In this document: one piece after another, positions 50,666-58,774 of the stretch
Layout: each line of letters starts with the position of its first letter
Position numbering within the stretch: the stretch's first letter is position 1
Assembly: GCA_004297725.1 (NCBI GenBank)
Contig: SCUS01000130.1
Span: 1-59,770, forward strand
DNA: 59,770 nucleotides
From: Myxococcaceae bacterium
GTDB lineage: Bacteria; Myxococcota_A; Polyangia; Polyangiales; Ga0077539
Direction of reading: 5' to 3'
Notes under the pieces: generated by a model
Databases searched by the model: none
The model's input: only the letters and a program-made list of their open reading frames with translations
Told to the model about the DNA's origin: nothing
Made by a program: the position numbers and the translations under genes

Positions 50666-51385
50666 GTGCGGACCGTGCTCACGAACACCCCTCGCAAGCT
50701 CCTCCTGTGCGCCGCCATCGCCTGCGGCCTCGTCGGCCGGGCGCGCACCGCCCACGCGTTCTGGGTGGTGAACTTCGGCCCCGCCGCGCCGCTCAACCCG
50801 GGGCACCTCGCGTTCGTGGGGGGCACGGGGGGGCAGGTCGTGCTGGCGGGCGATCCGGCCCGCACCAGCGCGGTGTTCTTCATCCCGCACGCGGGCGTCC
50901 GCGTCGGGCTGCTCCCCTTCCTCGACGTCGGCCTCCGCCTCGCGCCACTGCCGCTGCCGTACGCGTCGGTGGGGCCCGGGCTCGGCGGCAACCTGGACGT
51001 GAAGGTGCTGCTCACCCCGCGCGCATGGCGCTGGCACCTCGCGCTCGACGTCGGCGCGGGCGTCGCCCACGCGCTCGTCAACGACCAGGGGCGCTTCGCC
51101 TGGAGCCCGAACGCCGCCCTGCTCCTGAGCACGGCTCTGGGCGAGAGCACGCAGCTCACGTTCATGGCCCGCTACGCCTACATCGGGATCCCCTCGGCGA
51201 TGGGGGGCGAGGGCGCGAACTACGTCCACGTCGTCGGCGGCTCGGTCGGGCTGCGGTTCCGCCTCAACGAGCGCATCGCGCTCATGCCCGAGCTCGGGGC
51301 GTACCGCTACCTCGGCGCCATCGGGGGTCAGGAGGTGAACGGCTTCGCCGGTCAGTACGGGGTGGTGCTCGGGGCGACGCTGTGA
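50666..51385 (+). CDS. Outer-membrane beta-barrel-like hypothetical protein
   Basis: Encodes 239 aa from GTG 50666 (GTG 50675 possible; GGGGGAAG upstream). Signal peptide LLLCAAIACGLVGRARTAHA-FW. The mature part consists of alternating beta strands (AGVRVGLLPFLDVGLRLAPL, LTFMARYAYIGIPSAMGG, VGGSVGLRFRLNERIALMPE) ending in a hydrophobic strand (YGVVLGATL), as in small outer-membrane barrels. GTGA overlap with the cytochrome-like gene. The gap 50390-50660 holds no supported gene. Confidence 0.7.
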   Translation: MRTVLTNTPRKLLLCAAIACGLVGRARTAHAFWVVNFGPAAPLNPGHLAFVGGTGGQVVLAGDPARTSAVFFIPHAGVRVGLLPFLDVGLRLAPLPLPYASVGPGLGGNLDVKVLLTPRAWRWHLALDVGAGVAHALVNDQGRFAWSPNAALLLSTALGESTQLTFMARYAYIGIPSAMGGEGANYVHVVGGSVGLRFRLNERIALMPELGAYRYLGAIGGQEVNGFAGQYGVVLGATL

Positions 51386-51930
51386 CCGGCGGCGTCGCCG
51401 CGGGAGGGGCGCCCGCGCGGCCCGACGCGGCGGCCCCGCCCCCGCGCGCCGCCCCCTGCCGCTCCGATCGCGCGGCGGGATTGGTCGTCGCGGCCGCGCT
51501 CGTCATCGCCTGTCCGTCGGCGTCGCCAGCGCGGCCTCCCGACGCGGGGCATCCGCTACCTCGCGTCGCCGGGCCGTCGTTCCGGCGGGACATCGCGCCC
51601 GTGCTCGACCTCCACTGCGCATCGGCGGAGGGCTGCCACGGCGACCGGCCGACCGACTCCGTCGAGCTCGATCTGCGTCCGGCGGTGTCGTGGCACGCGC
51701 TCGTCGGCCGCCGCTCGATCATCCGCGACGGCGGGCAGCTCGTCGCGCCCGGGGACGCCGCGCGCAGCTTCCTCCTGGCCAAGCTGACGGGCGAGCTGCG
51801 CTACGGCGAGGGCAAGCCCATGCCGCTTGATCCGCAGACCGGGGCGCCGCCCGCGCGCAACCCCCTCGATCCGGCGTTCGTGGACGGCGTCCTTCGACCC
51901 TGGATCGCCCGCGGCGCCCCGGAGGACTGA
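51382..51930 (+). CDS. Cytochrome-like secreted protein with CX5CH motif
   Basis: Encodes 182 aa from GTG 51382, overlapping the previous stop. Signal segment AAGLVVAAALVIACPSASPA. Core SFRRDIAPVLDLHCASAEGC-HG, a CX5CH variant of the heme-c site in a sequence that otherwise resembles planctomycete/myxobacterial cytochrome-like domains (DIAPVL..HC, LDLRP, later AARSFLLAKLTG, MPLDPQTGAP). If heme binds, attachment would be unusual. Followed 4 bp later by chrA. A broken paralogue lies at 18940. Confidence 0.7.
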   Translation: MTGGVAAGGAPARPDAAAPPPRAAPCRSDRAAGLVVAAALVIACPSASPARPPDAGHPLPRVAGPSFRRDIAPVLDLHCASAEGCHGDRPTDSVELDLRPAVSWHALVGRRSIIRDGGQLVAPGDAARSFLLAKLTGELRYGEGKPMPLDPQTGAPPARNPLDPAFVDGVLRPWIARGAPED

Positions 51931-51934
51931 CCCC

Positions 51935-53095
51935 ATGGAGGAGACCCCCACCACCGCCGAGATCACGCCGCCGCTGGGCGCCTTCGTCGGGTACTTCCTC
52001 CGCCTGGGCGCCCTCGGCTTCGGGGGGTCGATCGCGCTCACCGGCTACATGCAGCGCGACCTCGTCGAGGAGCGGCGCTGGATCGCCAAGGAGGACTACG
52101 TCGAGGGCCTCGCCCTGGCGCAGCTCGCCCCCGGCCCGCTCGCCGCCCAGCTCGCCATCTACCTCGGGTGGGTGCGCGGCGGCGTCCTCGGGGCGACGCT
52201 CACGGGCCTCGCGTTCGTCCTGCCGTCGTTCCTGATGGTGCTCGCACTCTCGGCGCTCTACGTGCGCTTCGGGGGCCTCCCGTGGATGCGCGCGGCCTTC
52301 TACGGCGTCGGCGCCGCGGTCATCGCCATCATCGCCCGGAGCGCCGCGAAGCTCGCGCGCCTCACGCTGGGCAGGGACCGCCTCCTCTGGGCCCTCGCCG
52401 CCGTGAGCGCGCTCGCGACCGCGTGGACCGAGTCCGAGATCCTGCCGCTCTTCCTGGCCGCGGGCGTGGTCGCCCTCGCCGTGCGGGCGCCGCCCCGGCT
52501 CGGACGGGGCGCGTCGCTCTGGCTGCCGCCGGCGCTCCTGACGGGGCTCCACGGGCCCGCGGCGCCCGACACCCTCTGGAAGCTCGCCTGGTACTTCGCC
52601 GAGGCCGGCGCCCTGGTCTTCGGCAGCGGCCTCGCCATCGTGCCCTTCCTGCGCGGGGGCGTGGTCGAGCGGTTCCACTGGCTCACCGACCGGCAGTTCC
52701 TCGACGCCATCGCCGTCGCGATGATCACGCCCGGCCCGGTGGTCATCACCGTGGCCTTCATCGGCTACCTCGTCGCCGGTCCGCTGGGGGCCGGGGCGGC
52801 GGCGGTGGGCGTCCTCCTGCCCTGCTACCTGCTCGTCGTCCTGCCTGCGCCCTACTACCGGCGCGTCGCGCGCAACCCGCAGATCAAGGCCTTCGTCTCC
52901 GGCGTCACGGCGGCCGCGACGGGCGCGATCGCGGGCGCGGGCTTCGTGCTCGGCCGCCGGGCCGTCGTGGACCTCCCCACGGCCGCGCTCGCGCTCGCCA
53001 CGCTCGTGGCGCTGCTCAAGCTCCGAAAGGTCCCGGAGCCGCTCCTCATCGTCGCCGCGGGGCTCGCCGGCCTGGGGTTGGCGTGGGGCCGGTGA
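51935..53095 (+). CDS. chrA: Chromate transporter ChrA
   Basis: Encodes 386 aa from ATG 51935. Two homologous halves of the CHR family: first with LGALGFGGSIALTGYMQRDL, LALAQLAPGPLAAQLAIYLG; second with EAGALVFGSGLAIVPFLRGG, IAVAMITPGPVVITVAFIGY. About ten hydrophobic segments. Proton-driven chromate efflux. First strongly assigned gene of a chrA-chrB-chrC set. Confidence 0.93.
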   Translation: MEETPTTAEITPPLGAFVGYFLRLGALGFGGSIALTGYMQRDLVEERRWIAKEDYVEGLALAQLAPGPLAAQLAIYLGWVRGGVLGATLTGLAFVLPSFLMVLALSALYVRFGGLPWMRAAFYGVGAAVIAIIARSAAKLARLTLGRDRLLWALAAVSALATAWTESEILPLFLAAGVVALAVRAPPRLGRGASLWLPPALLTGLHGPAAPDTLWKLAWYFAEAGALVFGSGLAIVPFLRGGVVERFHWLTDRQFLDAIAVAMITPGPVVITVAFIGYLVAGPLGAGAAAVGVLLPCYLLVVLPAPYYRRVARNPQIKAFVSGVTAAATGAIAGAGFVLGRRAVVDLPTAALALATLVALLKLRKVPEPLLIVAAGLAGLGLAWGR

Positions 53096-53175
53096 TCCGA
53101 CGACCCCGACGGCGTAGCGGAGTAGCCTCCTTCGTCGCGGCGGTGTGACAGGTGCCAGAGGAGATCGGACGAGCG

Positions 53176-54144
53176 ATGACGAGCCCCACGACGACCCGCT
53201 GGCTGCTGCTGATCCACCAGATCCCCAAGAGCCCGGCGTACCTGCGGGCCAAGGTCGGCAAGCAGCTCGCCCGCGTCGGCGCCGTCGCGGTGAAGAACTC
53301 CGTCTACGTGCTGCCGCGCGCGAGCGGCACGCTGGAGGACTTCCAGTGGATCGCCCGCGAGCTCCACTCGGCCGGCGCGGAGGTCACCGTGTTCGAGGCC
53401 GCGGTGGTGGACGGCCTCACGGACGCGGAGCTCGAGGAGCGCTTCCGGGTCGCGATCGCGCCGGAGTTCGACGCCCTCCGGGAGGAGGCGGAGGCGGCCC
53501 TGAAGGCGCTGAGGAAGAAGCGCCGCGGGCCCGAGCCGGCGGTGGACGTTCCGCGGCTGCGCAAGCGCCTGGACGAGCTCACCGCCATCGACTTCTTCGC
53601 CGCCCCGGCCGCGCGGGAGGCCGCCGCGCGGGTGGCCGAGTGCGAGCGGCTCGCGGCGCCCGAGAGCCCGCTCGCCCTGCCCGCCGTGGACCGCGCGACC
53701 CTCGTCGGCCGCACCTGGGCGACGCGCAAGGGCATCCACGTCGATCGCATCGCGACGGCCTGGCTCGTCCGGCGCTTCCTGGACGCCGACGCGAAGTTCC
53801 TGTGGCTCAGCAAGGACGAGGCACCGCCCGGGCCCGACGTGCTCCGCTTCGACACGTTCGGCGGGGAGTTCACCCACGAGGGCGACCGCTGCTCCTTCGA
53901 GGTGCTCGCGGCGCGCGCGGGCCTCGACGGCGCGGGCGTCCGGGCGGTGGGGGAGATCATCCACGACCTCGACTTGAAGGACGCGAAGTTCAACCGCCCC
54001 GAGACGGCCGGCGTCGGCGCCCTCCTCAACGGCGTCTGCTGGTCGCACCCGGGCGACGACGATCGACTGCGCGCGGGTTGCACCCTGCTCGACGCGCTCC
54101 ATGAATCGCTCACCCGCCAGAAGGAGAGGATGACAGCTGTATGA
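53176..54144 (+). CDS. chrB: Chromate resistance regulator ChrB
   Basis: Encodes 322 aa from ATG 53176 (GAGGAG upstream); GTG 53152 adds 8. N-terminal WLLLIHQIPKSPAYLRAKVG, KNSVYVLPRASGTLEDFQWI is the ChrB N-domain; the C-domain has WATRKGIHVDRIATAWLVRR FLD, FDTFGGEFTHEGDRCSFEVL and IIHDLDLKDAKFNRPET. Reported ChrB proteins sense chromate and regulate chrA. ATGA overlap with the SOD gene. Confidence 0.9.
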   Translation: MTSPTTTRWLLLIHQIPKSPAYLRAKVGKQLARVGAVAVKNSVYVLPRASGTLEDFQWIARELHSAGAEVTVFEAAVVDGLTDAELEERFRVAIAPEFDALREEAEAALKALRKKRRGPEPAVDVPRLRKRLDELTAIDFFAAPAAREAAARVAECERLAAPESPLALPAVDRATLVGRTWATRKGIHVDRIATAWLVRRFLDADAKFLWLSKDEAPPGPDVLRFDTFGGEFTHEGDRCSFEVLAARAGLDGAGVRAVGEIIHDLDLKDAKFNRPETAGVGALLNGVCWSHPGDDDRLRAGCTLLDALHESLTRQKERMTAV

Positions 54145-54866
54145 ACCACATCGACCGCAGGGATTTCGGCGCCGTCGCGCTCGGCGCGGCCGCCGCGACG
54201 CTCCTCCACGACCGCGAGGCCGAGGCCCAGCCGCGGCGCCCGGACGCCGGGACGCCCCTCAGCCCGAGCGCGGCGGAGGCGGCCGTCGCGCCGCTGCCCT
54301 TCGCGCCCGCGTCGCTGCCGGGGCTCTCGGAGCGGATGCTCGTCTCCCACCACGACAACAACTACGGCGGCGCGGTGCGCAAGCTCAACGAGATCCGCAC
54401 GCAGCTCGCGGGCGCCGACCCGGCGCAGTCGGGCGCGTACTGGAGCCTCTACGGCTCGCTCAAGGCCGCCGAGCTCGCCGCGCGCAACAGCGCCGTGCTG
54501 CACGAGCTCTACTTCGGCAACCTCGCGGCCGGGCAGCAGCCCCCGGCCGCGCTCGCGACGATGGTGACGCAGCGCTTCGGCTCGCTCGACCGCCTCCGCG
54601 CGCAGATGCTCGGCGCGGCCAAGGCGGCCAACGGCTGGATCGTGCTCGTGGCCGACGGCGCCTCCCGCACGCTGGAGGTCGTCCAGACGGAGAACCACGC
54701 GATGGGCGGGTGGAGCGCCTCGCCGCTGCTGGTGCTGGACGTCTACGAGCACGCCTACGCGATCGACTACGGCGCCAACAAGCCGGGCTACTTCGACGCC
54801 TTCTGGCGCAACGTCGGCTGGAACGCCGTCCACGAGCGGGCCACGCGCGCGCTGGCTCGCGGGTAG
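54141..54866 (+). CDS. chrC: Fe/Mn superoxide dismutase of the chromate cluster (ChrC-type)
   Basis: Encodes 241 aa from ATG 54141. Tat-like N-terminus (DRRDFGAVALGAAAATLLHD). SOD core: MLVSHHDNNYGGAVRKLNEI (first His ligand), ARNSAVLHELYFGNL (second His) and VLDVYEHAYAIDYGANKPGY (Asp and third His). Removes superoxide formed during chromate reduction; the ChrC-type name follows from its place after chrBA. Possibly exported, unlike most SODs. Confidence 0.85.
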   Translation: MNHIDRRDFGAVALGAAAATLLHDREAEAQPRRPDAGTPLSPSAAEAAVAPLPFAPASLPGLSERMLVSHHDNNYGGAVRKLNEIRTQLAGADPAQSGAYWSLYGSLKAAELAARNSAVLHELYFGNLAAGQQPPAALATMVTQRFGSLDRLRAQMLGAAKAANGWIVLVADGASRTLEVVQTENHAMGGWSASPLLVLDVYEHAYAIDYGANKPGYFDAFWRNVGWNAVHERATRALARG

Positions 54867-54873
54867 AGGGCCC

Positions 54874-55617
54874 GTGTCCGAGCCGCTGCTGTCGGTCGAG
54901 GGCCTGTCGCTCCGGCGCAACGGCCGGGCGGTGCTCGACGGCGTGACCCTCGAGGTGGCGGGCGGGGAGATCGTCGCGCTGATCGGGCCGAACGGCGCCG
55001 GCAAGACGACGCTCCTCGAGTGCCTGACCGGGCTCGAGCGCCCCGACCGAGGGACGGTGTCGTTCCGCGGGGCGGCGCTCACGTCGCTCGCCGAGCGGAG
55101 CGCCGTGTTCGCGTACATGCCCGACGACGCCGAGCCCCCGGCCGAGCTCACGGTGCGCGAGTGGGTCGCCTTCGCGGCGCGGGTCCACCGCACGCCGCCC
55201 GCGCGGGTCCGTCGGCTGAGCGAGTGGCTCCGCGTGGCCCCCCTCCTCGCCGCGCGGGCCGGGGACCTCTCGCGGGGCGAGCGGCGCCGCGTGACCCTCT
55301 GCACGACGCTCTGCGCGGAGCGACCGGTGGTGGTCCTCGACGAGCCCCTCGGGGCCTTCGATCCCCGGCAGCTCCGGGACGTGCTCGCGGTGCTGCAGGG
55401 GATCACCGCGGCCGGGGCCGCGCTCCTCGTCAGCGTCCACCAGATGAGCGACGCCGAGAAGATCGCCGACCGGGTGCTGCTCCTGGCCGGCGGCCGCGTG
55501 GTCGCCTTCGGCTCGCTCCCGCTGCTGCGGGCCCAGGCGCGGGTCGAGGCCGACGCGTCGCTGGAGTCGGTGTTCCTGGCGCTGCTGGGCGGGGCGGCGG
55601 CCGATGCTCCGGCGTGA
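54874..55617 (+). CDS. ABC transporter ATPase
   Basis: Encodes 247 aa from GTG 54874. Walker A LIGPNGAGKTTLLECL, signature DLSRGERRRVTL, Walker B PVVVLDEPLGAFDP, H-loop LLVSVHQMSDAEK. Gliding/Nos-type exporter ATPase with a partner permease overlapping it by 14 bp. Starts 7 bp after the SOD gene. Confidence 0.9.
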   Translation: MSEPLLSVEGLSLRRNGRAVLDGVTLEVAGGEIVALIGPNGAGKTTLLECLTGLERPDRGTVSFRGAALTSLAERSAVFAYMPDDAEPPAELTVREWVAFAARVHRTPPARVRRLSEWLRVAPLLAARAGDLSRGERRRVTLCTTLCAERPVVVLDEPLGAFDPRQLRDVLAVLQGITAAGAALLVSVHQMSDAEKIADRVLLLAGGRVVAFGSLPLLRAQARVEADASLESVFLALLGGAAADAPA

Positions 55618-56920
55618 GCTCGCCCTCGCGCTGCGGGCGCGCCTCGCCTGGATGGTCGCGGCGCTCTCGGCGCTGCTCGTCGGGCACGGGTTCATCCTGG
55701 CGGTCGATCTCTACGCGGCGGGCTCGCGCTCGGTGCGCGCGAACGTCCTGATGGCGCGGGAGTTCGACCCCCTCGCGGGGATCGTGCGCCCCACCCTCGG
55801 CGGCCTGTACCTCGCCGCGTCGCTGCTGGTCCCGCTCCTCGCGGCCCGCCCGCTCGCGGTCGAGAAGGAGCGCCGGAGCCTCGGGCCGCTCCTGCTCATG
55901 ACGGGCTCACCCGCGCGGGTCGTCGCGGCGAAGTTCGCCGCCGCGGTGGCCTCGTCCTCGCTGCTGTTCGCCGGGCCGATCGTCGCGCTCGCGGCCTGGC
56001 GCCTGGCAGGCGGGCACCTCGCGCCCGCGGAGACCGCCGTCGCGCTCGCCGGGCACGCACTCTACCTCGTAGCGCTCTGTGCCCTGGGGACAGCCGCCGC
56101 CGCGTGGTTGGACTCGCTCGCCCAGGCCGCGGCGCTCGGGGTGGTGGTCGTGCTCTCGTCGTGAGCCATCGACGCGGCCGACGGGTTCGCGGCGCTGGCG
56201 TGGCTCGGCGGTGCGTCGTCGTGGTCGTTCACCACGCACCTCACCCCCTTCGAGCGCGGGACCCTCATGCCCGCGGACGCGCTCTGGATGCTCGCCGCTG
56301 CGGCCCTGTTCCTCGCGCTGGCGCGGGTCGGCGTGGGGCGCGACGCGTCGCCCCGTCGCAAGGCGATGGCCGCGGCGCTGCTCGCGGTGGCGGGCGTCGG
56401 GGTGCTTCACCTCGCCGGCGGGTGGAGGCGCGGCCACGACCTGACCGAGGCCGGGCGCGCGTCGCTCCCGCCCGCGGCGGTGCGGGCGCTGCGGGGCCTC
56501 CGCGGGCCGATCGCGCTGGACGTGTGGCTCGACCGCGACGACTCGCGCCGGCGGCAGATGGAGTCCGACGTCCTCGCGAAGCTCCGGCTCGCGAGGCCCG
56601 ACGCGGCGATCCGCTTCCCGCTCGACGCGCGCGCGGACCCCGCGGAGGCGGCCGCCGAGGACGGCTACGGCCGAACCGTCGTGCGGGTGGGCGAGCGCCG
56701 CGGCGAGACGTACTCGGCGAGCCGCCGGGAGATCGTGACGGTGATCTTCGAGACGGCGGGGGCGCCGCTGCCGTCGTGGTGGCAGCCGACGTACCCGGGG
56801 TACCCGCTGGTGCCGTCGGGGCGAGCGAGGCGCTGGGCGGCGCTGGCGGCGTACGGGCTCGCGCCCGGCGGGCTGCTCGTCGCCGGGCTCTGGATCACGC
56901 GACGACGGAGGAGGAGCTGA
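55604..56920 (+). pseudogene. ABC permease interrupted by in-frame TGA
   Basis: From ATG 55604 the frame has six or so membrane helices (LAWMVAALSALLVGHGFILA, LYLAASLLVPLLAARPLAVE, LVALCALGTAAAAWLDSLAQ) up to VVVLSS, then TGA at 56162-56164, then continues in the same frame as AIDAADGFAALAWLGGASSW to RRRRRS at 56920. The protein resumes exactly in register, and SSW-AID is what related gliding-type permeases would suggest, so the codon is probably a mutated TGG. Second part has a membrane helix and a soluble domain. Confidence 0.75.
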
Positions 56921-56921
56921 G

Positions 56922-57555
56922 ATGCGACGACGAACGGCGGCGACGGCGATTCTGGCGGGGGCGTGCGCGCTGGGGGCGCTGCGCCTGGGGTGGTCCCAGC
57001 AGGCGGCCGACTCGGGCCGTGCGGGGGCCGCGCTTGCGGTGGACTTCAACGCGCAGGCCGTGGGCGCGCCGTCCCCGGACTTCGAGGCGGTGATCGGCGA
57101 CTGGCGCGTCGCGGAGGGGGGTGGCCAGCGGGGCTACGAGGTGGACGGCACGCGGTGGCGGCAGGGGACGCCCTCGGTGAGCCTCGCCGACCAGGCGCGG
57201 CGGCTCTACGGGGACCGGTACGCGGAGTTCCTCGACGGGGTGCGGGCGTTCGCGTTCTTCCCGCTGGCGATCCACCGCGGGCCCGCGGTGGCGGGGGACT
57301 TCCGCGCGTCGGTGCGCTTCCACGGGCGGGCGGGGCGCATCGACCAGGCGGCGGGCATCGCCTTCGACGTGCAGCCCAACGGCAACTACCTCGGCGTGCG
57401 CGCCAACGCCCTGGAGGACAACGTCCTCTTCTTCCACGTCGTGCGCGGGCGCCGCACGATCATCGAGACCATCCGCGCGACGCCCACGCCGACGCGAACG
57501 TAGCACACGCTCTCGGTCGCCGTGCGGGGCCGCCGGCTGACCGCGGAGCTCGACG
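56922..57555 (+). pseudogene. LamG/GH16-like secreted protein, interrupted by TAG and truncated
   Basis: From ATG 56922. Signal peptide AATAILAGACALGALRLGWS; a concanavalin-like beta-sandwich follows (FRASVRFHGRAGRIDQAAGI, AFDVQPNGNYLGVRANALED). TAG at 57501-57503 occurs where related proteins have Trp (TPTRT-stop-HTLSVAVRGRRLTAELDGVQ continues in frame). Past about 57560 the sequence becomes the 3' end of arsM on the other strand, so the true C-terminus is lost. Confidence 0.65.
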
Positions 57556-57559
57556 GCGT

Positions 57560-58070
57560 CCAACGCGTGGCGCGCGGCCTCGCGGAAGACGGCGGCCTTG
57601 TCCGGCGAGAGGTTGATCACGCAGTTCGAGAGGATCACATCGACCGCGCCGTCGGCCACCGGCAGGCGCTCGATCTCCCCGAGGCGGAACTCGACGTTCG
57701 CCGCGCCGACCCGCGCGGCGTTGGCGCGGGCCTTCGCGACCATCTCGGGGGTCATGTCCACGCCGATCACGCGCCCGCCGGGGCCCACCTGCTTCGCCGC
57801 CAGGAAGCAGTCGAAGCCGCCGCCGCTGCCGAGGTCGAGCACGGTCTCGCCCGTGCGCAGGGCGGCGATCGCCTGCGGGTTGCCGCAACCGAGCCCCAGG
57901 TTGGCGCCCTCGGGCGCCGCCGCGAACTCCTCGGCGCCGTAGCCCAGGGCGAGGGACGCCTCGGGCGACGGGGCGCACCCGGCCCCGCAGCAGCCCGCTC
58001 CCCCGCACGCCACCTGGGCGTAGTGACTCCGCACGTCGTTCCGAATCTCGTCTGCCGATCGCTCGCTCAT
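57560..58070 (-). pseudogene. arsM: Truncated arsenite methyltransferase
   Basis: From ATG 58070. Conserved N-terminus with CCGAGC, SAM motif I VLDLGSGGGFDCFLAAKQVG, motif II VIGVDMTPEMVAKARAN, and SNCVINLSPDKAAVFREA, which carries one of the arsenic-binding cysteines. It ends there at about residue 165 of an expected ~270; the third cysteine region and C-terminal domain are gone. An open frame then runs on antisense through the LamG-like gene to 56895 and is not genuine. Confidence 0.85.
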
Positions 58071-58210
58071 GGTCGTTCTCCCGGTCGTTGGGTGGGCCGC
58101 GGCGCCGCGGGTGGTGGCGCGTCTCCCTCGAAGACGATGACCTCGTCACGGGGAGGCAGAAAATCGACGCGGCGGTCATCTTCGGTCTCGCCCGAGGCCC
58201 GAACGAGTCC

Positions 58211-58240
58211 TTGACCGCGGCCAATCTTTGCATAATACAA
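58211..58240 (+). promoter_or_regulatory. Promoter/operator of the MarR regulator
   Basis: TTGACC (58211-58216), 16-bp spacer, TAATAC (58233-58238). The imperfect palindrome TTGCATAATACAA (58228-58240) overlaps the -10 box and could be the MarR operator. Predicted start of transcription falls at the ATG 58246, again suggesting a leaderless mRNA. It also covers the divergent arsM side. Confidence 0.5.
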
Positions 58241-58245
58241 GCGTC

Positions 58246-58719
58246 ATGTCTTCCGCACGCTTCGCCGCGCTCGCGAGCCGTGTGGCTCGCGGCGTCTCGC
58301 GCCTCGAGCGCGAGGAGATCTGCTGCGGCGACCTGACGCTCCAGCAGTTCGACACGCTCCGTGCGCTGCGCGACGCGGGGCCGCTCACGCTCGGCGCCGC
58401 GGCCAGGGCCCTCGGCATCGACCTCTCGACGGCGAGCCGCAACCTCGCGCTGCTGGTGAAGGGGGGATACCTCAAGCGCAGCCGCGGCAAGGAGGACGCC
58501 CGCCAGGTCTCCTTCGCGCTCTCGAAGAAGGGCACCGGCTGCCTCGACTCGCTCTGCTGCGACGAGCGCATGGTGTTCGCGGCCGTCTTCGCGCGCGTGC
58601 CGCCCGAGCATCGCGCGGGGGTCGTCGAGGCCCTGGAGGTTCTCGCGACCGCCCTCACCGAGCAGCCCGCCGCGGAGCCCGCTGCCCCCCGCTGCGCGCC
58701 CGGAAAGACCTGCGGATGA
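58246..58719 (+). CDS. Cys-rich MarR-family regulator
   Basis: Encodes 157 aa from ATG 58246 (frame open from 58228). Winged helix: LTLGAAARALGIDLSTASRN LALLVKGGYL, wing RSRGKEDARQVSF. Cysteines REEICCGDLT at about 24-25, DSLCCDERM near 110 and a CAPGKTCG tail are unusual for MarR proteins and could bind As(III). Position between arsM and acr3 supports an arsenic sensor (inference). Confidence 0.82.
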   Translation: MSSARFAALASRVARGVSRLEREEICCGDLTLQQFDTLRALRDAGPLTLGAAARALGIDLSTASRNLALLVKGGYLKRSRGKEDARQVSFALSKKGTGCLDSLCCDERMVFAAVFARVPPEHRAGVVEALEVLATALTEQPAAEPAAPRCAPGKTCG

Positions 58720-58774
58720 CGCACGCCGTAGCGTCCCGCCCCGAGCCGCGCCGACGCCTCCGAGAGGACCCTCG

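Noticed and set aside
56895..57560. Extension of arsM to a 391-aa protein
   Set aside because: The added part is the antisense of the LamG-like gene and has no methyltransferase features.
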